Below are positions 36,328 through 43,685 of a stretch of 59,595 nucleotides of DNA, one piece after another. The notes below the pieces were generated by a model that had not been told where the DNA came from, ran no database searches, and saw only the letters and a list, made by a program, of their open reading frames with translations. The stretch is from NCBI RefSeq assembly GCF_005768555.2, contig NZ_VCHX02000349.1, positions 1 through 59,595 on the forward strand. The letters are read 5' to 3'. The stretch's first letter is position 1, and every line of letters starts with the position of its first letter. Position numbers and translations under genes: made by a program. The stretch is from Streptomyces sporangiiformans (GTDB lineage: Bacteria > Actinomycetota > Actinomycetes > Streptomycetales > Streptomycetaceae).

Positions 36328-37005
36328 ATGCCCGATACCCCACACATCGTGGGCGATGTGATGACCCACACGGTCGTGGCGGTCGGACGCGACGCGCCCT
36401 TCAAGGAGATCGTCCGGACCATGGAGCAGTGGAAAGTCAGCGCCATGCCGGTCCTGGAAGGTGAAGGGCGCGTCATCGGCGTCGTCTCCGAAGCCGACCT
36501 GCTGCCCAAGGAGGAGTTCCGCGACACCGACCCGAGTCTCCACGAGCAACACCGACGGCTCTCCGACGTCGCCAAGGCCGGGGCTGTGACGGCGGAGGAG
36601 CTCATGAGTACCCCCGCCATCACGGTCCACCCTGACGTGACCTTGGCCCATGCAGCCAGGATCATGGCCGTCCGGCGGGTCAAGCGGCTGCCCGTGGTCG
36701 ACTACGAGGGCATGCTCCAGGGCATCGTCAGCCGCGCCGATCTACTGAAGGTCTTCCTACGGTCGGACGAGGAGATAGAAGAAGAGGTCCGCCGCACCGT
36801 GGTGTCCTACCTCTTCCCGGCCTTCAGCCACGCCGTCCACGTGAACGTGCACGAAGGAGTCGTCACTCTCCGCGGGCACATCCGCGACACCTCACTCATC
36901 TCGGTCGCGGTGCGCCTGGTGCGCGCCGTGGAGGGTGTCGTGGACGTCGAGCCGCAGCTCACCGGCGAGTCCGCCACTCCGGCCCGACCGGAGGACCCGC
37001 CGTGA
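36328..37005 (+). CDS. CBS-BON domain protein
   Basis: A 225-residue protein with two CBS domains (residues 8-65, VMTHTVVAVGRDAPFKEIV...VVSEADLLPK; 92-150, LMSTPAITVHPDVTLAHAARIM...GIVSRADLLKVF) and a C-terminal BON domain (about 152-215; VHVNVHEGVVTLRGHIRDTS). CBS pairs bind adenylates; BON domains contact lipids or partners. It could couple energy charge to a membrane process. A paralogue lies at 38123. Probably co-transcribed with the cNMP-binding gene. Confidence 0.9.
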   Translation: MPDTPHIVGDVMTHTVVAVGRDAPFKEIVRTMEQWKVSAMPVLEGEGRVIGVVSEADLLPKEEFRDTDPSLHEQHRRLSDVAKAGAVTAEELMSTPAITVHPDVTLAHAARIMAVRRVKRLPVVDYEGMLQGIVSRADLLKVFLRSDEEIEEEVRRTVVSYLFPAFSHAVHVNVHEGVVTLRGHIRDTSLISVAVRLVRAVEGVVDVEPQLTGESATPARPEDPP

Positions 37006-37053
37006 GCCACGGGACCACCTTGCCCCAGAGGGCAACGTGTCCAGGCCTCTCGC

Positions 37054-37983
37054 TTACTTCTCGGCCGGACTGATGCGGCGTCCCGTCAGGCGCGTTGACT
37101 CAATCGACACCCACATCTCGCGTGCACCCCCCGGCCATGGCGTGGTGTGGGCGCGATCGACCAGCCTCCGCACCGCGTCAGGCTCGGTGACCACCCGCGC
37201 GGGTCCGACGACGAGCACACTCCATCCCTGGCTCATGGCCTCGTCCACATGGTCGACCTCGAAGGCGACTTCCGATCCCACGGCCCTCGCCGGAACCGAG
37301 TCCGGCGCGGTCCGGAACGCGATCGCGTCGTCGACGACCTCGTAGTTGACCGGAACCACCGCCGGGCCGTCCGGTGTCGATACCGCGACGCGCCCCACGC
37401 CGTGCGTGGAGAGCAGGGCGCGGCATTCGTCCGGGCCGAGGTCCCGCAGCCGAGGGCGCAGGAGCGCCTGGCCCCGGCCAGGCGGAAGATCGATGCCGCC
37501 CCCGCGCAGGGCTGCGACGCTGGTTCCCAGTACGCCGGCCAGGTTGATGAGACTGGCGACGGTCGGGTCGGCCGGTTGTTCTTCGAGGTACGCCAGGTAC
37601 TCCGGGGCCATTCCGGCGCGGCGGGCCGTCTCGGCCCGGGTAAGTCCCTGGCGTGCACGCTCGGCAGCGACGCGGCGGCCGATGTCACCGGGGTTGGGCA
37701 CCCTTCCCGACCGAGTCCCTCCAGACCCGGCACGCCGCTGCCCGCCAGTCCCGTGCGTCGTCGGCCGGGAAGGGGCCTGCGGGCTCCCGGGCCTGTGCTC
37801 GATGTGACGGATGTGCGCGTCGGGCCCGGGGAAGACGAGCGTCACCTCGTCCGTGTCCGACCAGCGCACGTCGTAGGGCGGCGTGCCATCCGCATGGTGG
37901 AGTCCCACAATCTCGCCATCGCGCCTGGTGGCGCCGGTGGCAGGGCTTTCGACAACGAGTTGATCGCCGAGTTGAGCTCGCAT
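37054..37983 (-). CDS. DUF1918-XRE HTH-PNPOx fusion regulator
   Basis: A 309-residue three-part protein. Residues 1-62 are a DUF1918 module (RAQLGDQLVVESPATGATRR...PYDVRWSDTDEVTLVFPG). Residues about 95-155 form a lambda-repressor-like HTH (IGRRVAAERARQGLTRAETARRAGM). Residues 165-300 are a PNPOx split barrel (GVGRVAVSTPDGPAVVPVNYE). The ATG at 37983 starts DUF1918; no stop separates it from the HTH, although the last two parts could also start at an internal GTG near VPNPGDIGRR. A flavin-responsive DNA-binding role is inferred. It is divergent from the second CBS-BON gene. Confidence 0.85.
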   Translation of the reverse strand: MRAQLGDQLVVESPATGATRRDGEIVGLHHADGTPPYDVRWSDTDEVTLVFPGPDAHIRHIEHRPGSPQAPSRPTTHGTGGQRRAGSGGTRSGRVPNPGDIGRRVAAERARQGLTRAETARRAGMAPEYLAYLEEQPADPTVASLINLAGVLGTSVAALRGGGIDLPPGRGQALLRPRLRDLGPDECRALLSTHGVGRVAVSTPDGPAVVPVNYEVVDDAIAFRTAPDSVPARAVGSEVAFEVDHVDEAMSQGWSVLVVGPARVVTEPDAVRRLVDRAHTTPWPGGAREMWVSIESTRLTGRRISPAEK

Positions 37984-38066
37984 GATCGCCACCGTTTTCT
38001 GAGAATGCTGCTGTATCCCAACGTGCCACGCACGGCGTGCCGACGCATGGGATGAGACATCCGGTG

Positions 38067-38082
38067 GTCCGGACAGCCGGAC
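38067..38082. promoter_or_regulatory. GTCCGG-N4-CCGGAC inverted repeat
   Basis: Perfect 6-bp arms with a 4-bp spacer in the promoter shared by the DUF1918-XRE-PNPOx regulator and the rightward CBS-BON gene; wider flanks GGTG/CACC extend the symmetry. A plausible binding site of that regulator. Confidence 0.4.
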
Positions 38083-38122
38083 GGACACCACTGGTTGTCT
38101 CCACCAGAAACGGAGAGGCGAC

Positions 38123-38797
38123 ATGCACCACCGTACGGTCGCAGAGCTCATGACCCGAGACGTCGTGCGGGCGCGGCGCGACATGCCGTTCAAGGAGATC
38201 GTCAAGCTGCTCGCGGAGAACGATGTCACCGCCGTGCCCGTGGTCGACGAACTCGACCGCCCCATGGGTGTGGTGTCCGAGGCCGACCTGCTGCGCAAGT
38301 CCTCCGCCCAGGCCGACCCGTCCGGCCTGCCACCGATCCCCCATCTTGAGGCATGGGAGCGTGCCAAGGCCGAAGGTTCCAGAGCCGAGGAGCTGATGTC
38401 GGCCCCCGCCGTGTGCGCGCGTCCCGAGTGGACCGTGATCGAGGCGGCTCGCCTCATGGCGGCCCACAACGTCAAGCGGCTGCCCGTGGTGGACGAGGCG
38501 GACCGGCTGCAGGGCATCGTGAGCCGCGGTGACCTGTTGAGGATCTTCTTGCGCCGTGACGACGCCATCCGAGACGAGATCACCGGAGACGTACTGCGCG
38601 GGACGCTGGGCCCTGCTGCCTCGGAGGTGACGGTCGAGGTGCGCGAGGGGCAGGTCACGCTGGGTGGAACCGTCGAGGTCAAGATCCTGATCCCGGTGAT
38701 CGAGAGGCTGTGCCGGAGTGTGGACGGCGTGGTCTCGGTCTCCGAGCACATCGCGCACCGGGCAGACGACTCCCGTGGTTCCCGCGGCGGCACATGA
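38123..38797 (+). CDS. CBS-BON domain protein, second copy
   Basis: A 224-residue paralogue of the protein at 36328 with the same order: CBS1 (VAELMTRDVVRARRDMPFKE...VVSEADLLRK), CBS2 (ELMSAPAVCARPEWTVIEAA...IVSRGDLLRIF), BON (VTVEVREGQVTLGGTVEVKI). The ATG follows GGAGAGGC. Divergent from the three-domain regulator and convergent with hsp20. The gene pair and inverted repeat upstream suggest specific local control. Confidence 0.9.
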   Translation: MHHRTVAELMTRDVVRARRDMPFKEIVKLLAENDVTAVPVVDELDRPMGVVSEADLLRKSSAQADPSGLPPIPHLEAWERAKAEGSRAEELMSAPAVCARPEWTVIEAARLMAAHNVKRLPVVDEADRLQGIVSRGDLLRIFLRRDDAIRDEITGDVLRGTLGPAASEVTVEVREGQVTLGGTVEVKILIPVIERLCRSVDGVVSVSEHIAHRADDSRGSRGGT

Positions 38798-38809
38798 CCC
38801 CCGTGTTGC

Positions 38810-39268
38810 TCAGTCAGAGATCTCGATGCGATGCGGTTTGGCCTTCTCGGCCTTCGGGACGCGCACGCTGAGCACTCCGTTGGTCAGCTCGGCGCTGACG
38901 TGTTCGGTGTCCGAGTTGGGCGGCAGACTCGTGCGGTAGTCGAACTGCCCGATGCGGCGGGTCTGCCGCCGCACCACGCCGGTGTGTTCCTTCTCCTTGG
39001 TCTCGCCGTGGACGTCGAGCTCGGACTCCGTGACCTCGACGGTGATCTGGTCCTTGTCCACGCCGGGAAGCTCCAGCTCCACCACGTACGCGTCCTCGGT
39101 GTCCTCGATGTCGGCCAGCGGCGCCCACGCCCCGGCCGTACCCGGTTCGCCGCCACCGGGGAAGGCGGACTGCATCAGGCGGTCCATGCGGGTGTGCAGT
39201 TCCTCGAGTTCGTGGAAGGGGTCCCATACCGGGAGAGCACCCCTGCTACGACGGACAGGCAGCGTCAT
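38810..39268 (-). CDS. Hsp20/alpha-crystallin small heat-shock protein
   Basis: A 152-residue holdase chaperone. The alpha-crystallin domain spans about residues 45-140 (DAYVVELELPGVDKDQITVEV; RRIGQFDYRTSLP), with the GVL motif NGVLSVRVPK near the end and a short C-terminal IEI-type tail. Such proteins bind unfolding proteins without ATP. DosR-regulated Hsp20 is alpha-crystallin HspX (Rv2031c) in mycobacteria. Last gene of an operon with DUF1876 (3 bp gap), pncB and an Rv1733c-like gene. Confidence 0.93.
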   Translation of the reverse strand: MTLPVRRSRGALPVWDPFHELEELHTRMDRLMQSAFPGGGEPGTAGAWAPLADIEDTEDAYVVELELPGVDKDQITVEVTESELDVHGETKEKEHTGVVRRQTRRIGQFDYRTSLPPNSDTEHVSAELTNGVLSVRVPKAEKAKPHRIEISD

Positions 39269-39271
39269 CGG

Positions 39272-39583
39272 TCATCCTCCTTGTGTCTCATCCGGCAGCG
39301 GCCAACCGGTCTCCGGGCGAGCGCTCCGCCCAGTCGGAGGCGCGGCCACGCCCTGAATGTCACGCTCCGCGACATCCACCAGCTGCCGACCGAGGTCCTG
39401 CATCGCTCTGCCCGCCGCCAGCTCGTCACCGATCTCCGGCACATCCATGTCTGTGGGGTTCCGGCGCGCGGCACCGTGCCCCGTGAGCTCCGTGGTTCCG
39501 GTGTTCAGCACCACACGTGCCTTGGTCGTTCCCTCTTCCTCGAAGAGGTAGAGGGAGACCTTCCATTCCACGGTATGCGGCAT
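39272..39583 (-). CDS. DUF1876 domain protein
   Basis: A 103-residue protein recognised by MPHTVEWKVSLYLFEEEGTT at the start and ARVVLNTGTTELTGHGAARRNPTD. The fold resembles double-stranded-RNA-binding-like small proteins, but no function is established. The ATG at 39583 lies 6 nt after AGGAGG, not the earlier ATG at 39598. Third gene of a four-gene operon (11 bp after pncB, 3 bp before hsp20). Confidence 0.88.
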   Translation of the reverse strand: MPHTVEWKVSLYLFEEEGTTKARVVLNTGTTELTGHGAARRNPTDMDVPEIGDELAAGRAMQDLGRQLVDVAERDIQGVAAPPTGRSARPETGWPLPDETQGG

Positions 39584-39594
39584 CACGTTCCTCC

Positions 39595-40995
39595 TCATCC
39601 CGGTACGGATCGCTGTGATCCGGATGCGCTCCGCTGACGGCTTCGCAGGTCCGCGGCCGAGGCCAGGACCTCCTCTTCGATACGGCGCCGGACCTGTTCG
39701 GTGAGCGAGGTCAGTCGCCCGGAGGTCACCGCCCGTGGCGCGACGGGCGCCCGGATCCTACGCGCCGCCGGCGGAAGCCCGGCCAGGTCAGCGGCGAACC
39801 TCTCCCCGCTCTCCCTCAAAGCGGGGCGCTCGACGGTGCGCCTCCCCCTCTCCATCACCGTCACCAGCAGCGGCACGCCCTGCCTGGGAGGCTGCTCATC
39901 ACGCAGCCCGATCACATCGCCGTATCCGGGGCAACGGAACACCTGCTTCTGCCCAGGAGCGGTCACCTTGGCCGAGGAGAGCTTCATCACCGGCCGTCCG
40001 TCGTACTCGACCAGCTTGTAGGCGGAGTCCAGGAACGGTGCGTCGGCCGAGACGCCGACGCGGGTGCCGACAGCGTAGATGTCGATCGGCGCTCCGGAGC
40101 TGACCAGTTCGTCCACGGAGTACTCGTCGAGACCGCCGCTGGCGACTACCCGTACGTCCGGCAGCCCTGCCGAGTCAAGGACGGCGCGCGCCCGTACGGC
40201 GAGGGCGCCGAGGTCGCCGCTGTCCAGCCGTACGGCCGAGCCGGGCCCACGGGCCGCGGGGTCGAGGTCTCGCAGCACCCGCGCCGCGACACGGACGCCC
40301 TCCTCGGTGTCGTAGGTGTCCACCAGGAGCGTCACCGGGCCGGGGTGCGAGCCGGCGAAGGCACGGAACGCTTCCTCCTCCGCCGCGAACGCCTCGATGT
40401 AGGAGTGGGCCATCGTGCCGATGGCGGGCAACCCCTCGGCGGTGGCCGCGGCGACGTTGCTCGTTCCGGCGAAGCCGACCATGCCGCTCAGTCGTGCGGC
40501 CTGGAAACCGGCCTGGGGGCCGTGGGTGCGTCGCAGGGAGAAGTCCACGACCGGGTGTCCCGCCGCGGCAAGGACGCATCGGGCGGCCTTCGAGGCGATC
40601 GTCGTCTGGTGGCTGACCTGGTTGAGTACGTACGTTTCGACCAGCTGTGCCTGTGGAAGCGGAGCGGTCACCTCCAGCAGCGGCTCTCCCGCCAGGACGA
40701 TCCGCCCTTCCGGCACCGCCCGGACCTGGCCGGTGAACTCCATGCCGAGCAGCGGCTCCAGATCGCGGGGAGGCCGGTGCAGCGCCGAGGCGAAGGTGTC
40801 GACGTCCTCAGGGGTGATCCGATAGCCGGAGAGGAAGTCAAGCGACGACTCCAGGCCGGCAGCCACCAGAAACCCCCGGTCGGGTGGCATGGCACGGACG
40901 AAGAGACTGAACGTCGCCGGGCCGGTCAACCTCTTCTTCAGGTACGACATCGCCATCGTGACCTCGTACACATCAGTGGTCGTCGCATCGGACAT
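39595..40995 (-). CDS. pncB: Nicotinate phosphoribosyltransferase
   Basis: A 466-residue cytoplasmic enzyme converting nicotinate and PRPP, with ATP, to nicotinate mononucleotide in the NAD salvage pathway. TTTDVYEVTMAMSYLKK opens the fold. The PRPP/nicotinate site includes FSLRRTHGPQAG near residue 162, GTSNVAAATAEGLPAIGTMAHSYI near 185, and RLDSGDLGALAVRAR near 255. The ATG at 40995 lies 8-9 nt after AGGAG; the GTG at 41004 would overlap it. M. tuberculosis PncB2 (Rv0573c) is DosR-regulated, so its placement with hsp20 is meaningful. Confidence 0.92.
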   Translation of the reverse strand: MSDATTTDVYEVTMAMSYLKKRLTGPATFSLFVRAMPPDRGFLVAAGLESSLDFLSGYRITPEDVDTFASALHRPPRDLEPLLGMEFTGQVRAVPEGRIVLAGEPLLEVTAPLPQAQLVETYVLNQVSHQTTIASKAARCVLAAAGHPVVDFSLRRTHGPQAGFQAARLSGMVGFAGTSNVAAATAEGLPAIGTMAHSYIEAFAAEEEAFRAFAGSHPGPVTLLVDTYDTEEGVRVAARVLRDLDPAARGPGSAVRLDSGDLGALAVRARAVLDSAGLPDVRVVASGGLDEYSVDELVSSGAPIDIYAVGTRVGVSADAPFLDSAYKLVEYDGRPVMKLSSAKVTAPGQKQVFRCPGYGDVIGLRDEQPPRQGVPLLVTVMERGRRTVERPALRESGERFAADLAGLPPAARRIRAPVAPRAVTSGRLTSLTEQVRRRIEEEVLASAADLRSRQRSASGSQRSVPG

Positions 40996-41035
40996 CAGCG
41001 TCACCTCCTGGACGCCACCCCAGGGCCCCGGGCTG

Positions 41036-41653
41036 TCACCCGTGGAACCGCGCGGACCACAGGGGCTCCACCAGGTCCCATTCGGCGTCCCACTGCGCGT
41101 ACCTTCTGCGGTTCAGCGCCAGACGCACACCTTTTCGCCCAGCGACGAAGCCGGCGCACAAGCCAACCGCTGTCAGGACGCCCGTCAGCCAGCCGGTGGC
41201 CGTCGCGTTGCTCGCGGACATCGGCGGATTCTGAACGGTTCCATCCCCATCCACCCAGATCCGCACGCTCGGGCCCGCGATCTTGTCCAGCGGTACGCGG
41301 GCGGTTCCGGTCCGCTGCCGGCCGTCCTTCCCGGTCCAGCTCACCCGCACCGTCTGCTTCTCGTCCGCGGCGCTGCCCGGTGCTGCCTCGGGGGCCGAGG
41401 TCACCCGTGCGGTGGTCAGGTGCCGTTCCGCGGACTGGGCCTCGACGGTGCGCATCGTGGACGCGTAGGCAGCCAGCCCCGCGCTCACCGAAGCCACCGG
41501 CAGTCCGAGGGCGAGCACCAGGAGCAGCAGTCCGGAGCACCAGGCTTCGACACGGTCGGACGTACGCCTCAGCGGGTTCGCGCCCTTGGGCGGGTGTTGC
41601 TCCTGGTGTGGTCGGTGAGGACCGGACGCGTGCGGAGAATCCTGTGTGCTCAT
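41036..41653 (-). CDS. Rv1733c-like two-span membrane protein
   Basis: A 205-residue membrane protein: a hydrophilic N-terminus, a first span (CSGLLLLVLALGLPVASVSAG), an extracytoplasmic domain (about residues 65-150; VRVSWTGKDGRQRTGTARVP), a second span (WLTGVLTAVGLCAGFVAG) and a C-terminal RRRYAQWDAEWDLVEPLW box. This layout and the W..VEP ending match the Rv1733c family of DosR-induced membrane proteins. GGAGG precedes the ATG. First gene of the operon with pncB (40 bp), DUF1876 and hsp20. Confidence 0.88.
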   Translation of the reverse strand: MSTQDSPHASGPHRPHQEQHPPKGANPLRRTSDRVEAWCSGLLLLVLALGLPVASVSAGLAAYASTMRTVEAQSAERHLTTARVTSAPEAAPGSAADEKQTVRVSWTGKDGRQRTGTARVPLDKIAGPSVRIWVDGDGTVQNPPMSASNATATGWLTGVLTAVGLCAGFVAGRKGVRLALNRRRYAQWDAEWDLVEPLWSARFHG

Positions 41654-41738
41654 GGTCTGACCTCCAGCTGTCGCTGGTGCGTCCCCCACCGCGTCTGCCT
41701 TCCTCACCACCTTCCAAGGGCGGCAGGATCCGGTCACG

Positions 41739-41752
41739 GGGCCGAAGGTCCC
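41739..41752. promoter_or_regulatory. DosR/OsdR-like box upstream of the hsp20 operon
   Basis: GGGCCGAAGGTCCC matches 11 of 14 positions of the DosR core GGGACTWWAGTCCC by my count, the best hit in the window. It lies 86 bp before the Rv1733c-like start codon, the first gene of the four-gene operon. Confidence 0.5.
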
Positions 41753-41789
41753 TGCTGACCAGCATTCGGCCCACCCCGCCCGTCACCGG

Positions 41790-42608
41790 TCATATCTGCG
41801 GAACGACCGCGATCGGACACGGCGCGTGATGCAGCAGCGCGTGGTTGACCAGGCCCAGCTGTAGACCGATGTGCCCATGCCTCCTGCGAGCCCCGACGAC
41901 GAGCAGATCAGCGCTGGACGCGCTTTCCAGGAGCGCCCGTCGTGCCGGGCCCTCCACCACCACCCTTCTCACCGGCACGTCCGGATGCCGCTCCGCAGGG
42001 TCGCGCAGCGCCTCGGCGAGCACTTGCGCCGGCGGGCGCCGCACGGCTTGGAGGGCGAATCCGGACAGGCCCGCAGGCGCGGGGCTCCCGATCGTGGCAC
42101 TCCAGGCGTGTACCGCCACCAGTCTGCAGCGCCGCACATGGGCCTCGCGGAACGCGAACTGCAGGGCCGTACCGCTGCCCTCCCCGTCCTCGACACCGAC
42201 GACGATGTTCCCGAACCGGCTGTCTCGGTGTTCCACCCCACCGCGCACGACGACGACCGGGCAGTCGGCGTGGGCGGCCACGGCCAGGCTGACCGAGCCC
42301 AGGAGCATCCCTGCGAGGTCTCCGAGCCCCTTGGACCCGAGCACCAGCGCGAAGGCGTTGCGCCCCTTTTCGACCAGGGCGGAGGCCGCTTCCTCATGCA
42401 GCACCTCGCTCGACAGGGGCACTGTGGGAGCGCCTTGCCTGGCACGTTCCGAGGCCCCGCCGATCACGTCGGACGCCTCGCGGTCCCCAGCCGCCGCGTG
42501 CAGGAGGTGGAGCGGCACGCCGTGTCGGACCGCCTCGTCGGCGGCCCAGTGCACCGCATCCAGGCTCGCCTCGGACCCGTCGACGCCGACCACCAGGGGA
42601 ATCGTCAC
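41790..42608 (-). CDS. Universal stress protein, tandem USP domains
   Basis: A 272-residue two-domain USP. Domain 1 (TIPLVVGVDGSEASLDAVHW; ATP loop GSKGLGDLAGMLLGS) is complete; domain 2 reads GARRRHGHIGLQLGL and lacks the second Gly and the Ser of the G-x2-G-x9-G-S motif. Start GTG at 42608, 9 nt after AGGAG. Closest in pattern to the USP at 34662. Divergent from another USP gene, so the 207-bp gap between them is a shared promoter. Confidence 0.91.
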   Translation of the reverse strand: MTIPLVVGVDGSEASLDAVHWAADEAVRHGVPLHLLHAAAGDREASDVIGGASERARQGAPTVPLSSEVLHEEAASALVEKGRNAFALVLGSKGLGDLAGMLLGSVSLAVAAHADCPVVVVRGGVEHRDSRFGNIVVGVEDGEGSGTALQFAFREAHVRRCRLVAVHAWSATIGSPAPAGLSGFALQAVRRPPAQVLAEALRDPAERHPDVPVRRVVVEGPARRALLESASSADLLVVGARRRHGHIGLQLGLVNHALLHHAPCPIAVVPQI

Positions 42609-42815
42609 CGCCCCTGTCTCCTCTCGTGTCGGATTCCGCGCCTGCGGCCCTCTCCTCCACTGGTCCACATGCGCTGAGGAGGGGATTGGGGTACTTCTCG
42701 AATGAGAGAACGCACCACTCGGCATGTCGGCGACGTCCGGACCATCCACGCCATCGGACTCGTTCACCGTCATCCACCGTCGTTTCCAGCTTCTTACGGG
42801 ACGGAGGCCGCCGCC

Positions 42816-43685
42816 ATGCAACCAGCCCTCACCGTGGGCCTCGACGGCTCACCCGAGAGTCTTGCCGCTGCCCGCTGGGCCGCCGACGAGGCGGAGAAGC
42901 GCAAGCTCACCCTGCGCCTGCTGCACGCATGGCCGCTGCTGGTGCCGGAACCGACCCGCGTCCCGCCGGAAGTCGATCAGAACTACTGGGCGAAGCGTCT
43001 CGTCCACACCGCGCGGGCGGAGCTCCAAACACGTCACCCGGGCCTGTCCGTCATCGGGAACCTGGTCGCCGACGACGTCCAGAACGCCCTGCTCCAAGCG
43101 GCGTCGGAGTCCGAGATGCTCGTGCTCGGTTCGCGGGGGCTCGAGCCCGTCGCGAGCTACTTCCTGGGCGACGTCAGCATGCCCGTCGTGGCACGGGCCG
43201 AGCGGCCCGTCGTACTGGTCCGCGCCGAATCCCGGGAGGAGGGGCCATCCCCGGCACCCGCGAGCCGCGTGGTCGTGGCTTTGAAGCTGCGCGGATCCCC
43301 CGACGACCTGCTCGACTTCGCCTTCCACACCGCTGCGGCCAGAGGCTTTCCTCTCCTGGCCGTCCACGGCCGAAGCGTTCCGCTCCATGCACGCGTCCCC
43401 TGGGGTGTGGATCATGACGTCACCGAGGAGATGACGAGGGACGCGCAGCAGCGGCTGAGCAAGGCGCTCCGCCCGTGGCGCGAGAAGTTCCCGCAGGTGG
43501 AGGTGGCCGACAGCATCCGTCTCGCAAGCCCCGCCAAGGCAGTCGTCCAGGCCGCCGAAGGCGCCGCGCTGCTGGTCGTCGGCCGACGCCAACACCGTCC
43601 GGGTCTGGCGCCGCACCTGGGTCCCGTGGCGCAGGCCGCCATTCATCACGAGCGCTGCCCCGTCGCTGTCGTTCCTCATGGCTGA
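42816..43685 (+). CDS. Universal stress protein, tandem USP domains
   Basis: A 289-residue two-domain USP. Domain 1 begins QPALTVGLDGSPESLAAARW; its ATP loop is GSRGLEPVASYFLGDVS, with Asp where Ser/Thr is normal. Domain 2 (GRRQHRPGLAPHLGPV) has no recognisable loop. This suggests weak or no ATP binding in either half. The ATG follows GGAGG. The stop overlaps the next start by 8 bp, coupling it to the kinase-like gene. Confidence 0.9.
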   Translation: MQPALTVGLDGSPESLAAARWAADEAEKRKLTLRLLHAWPLLVPEPTRVPPEVDQNYWAKRLVHTARAELQTRHPGLSVIGNLVADDVQNALLQAASESEMLVLGSRGLEPVASYFLGDVSMPVVARAERPVVLVRAESREEGPSPAPASRVVVALKLRGSPDDLLDFAFHTAAARGFPLLAVHGRSVPLHARVPWGVDHDVTEEMTRDAQQRLSKALRPWREKFPQVEVADSIRLASPAKAVVQAAEGAALLVVGRRQHRPGLAPHLGPVAQAAIHHERCPVAVVPHG

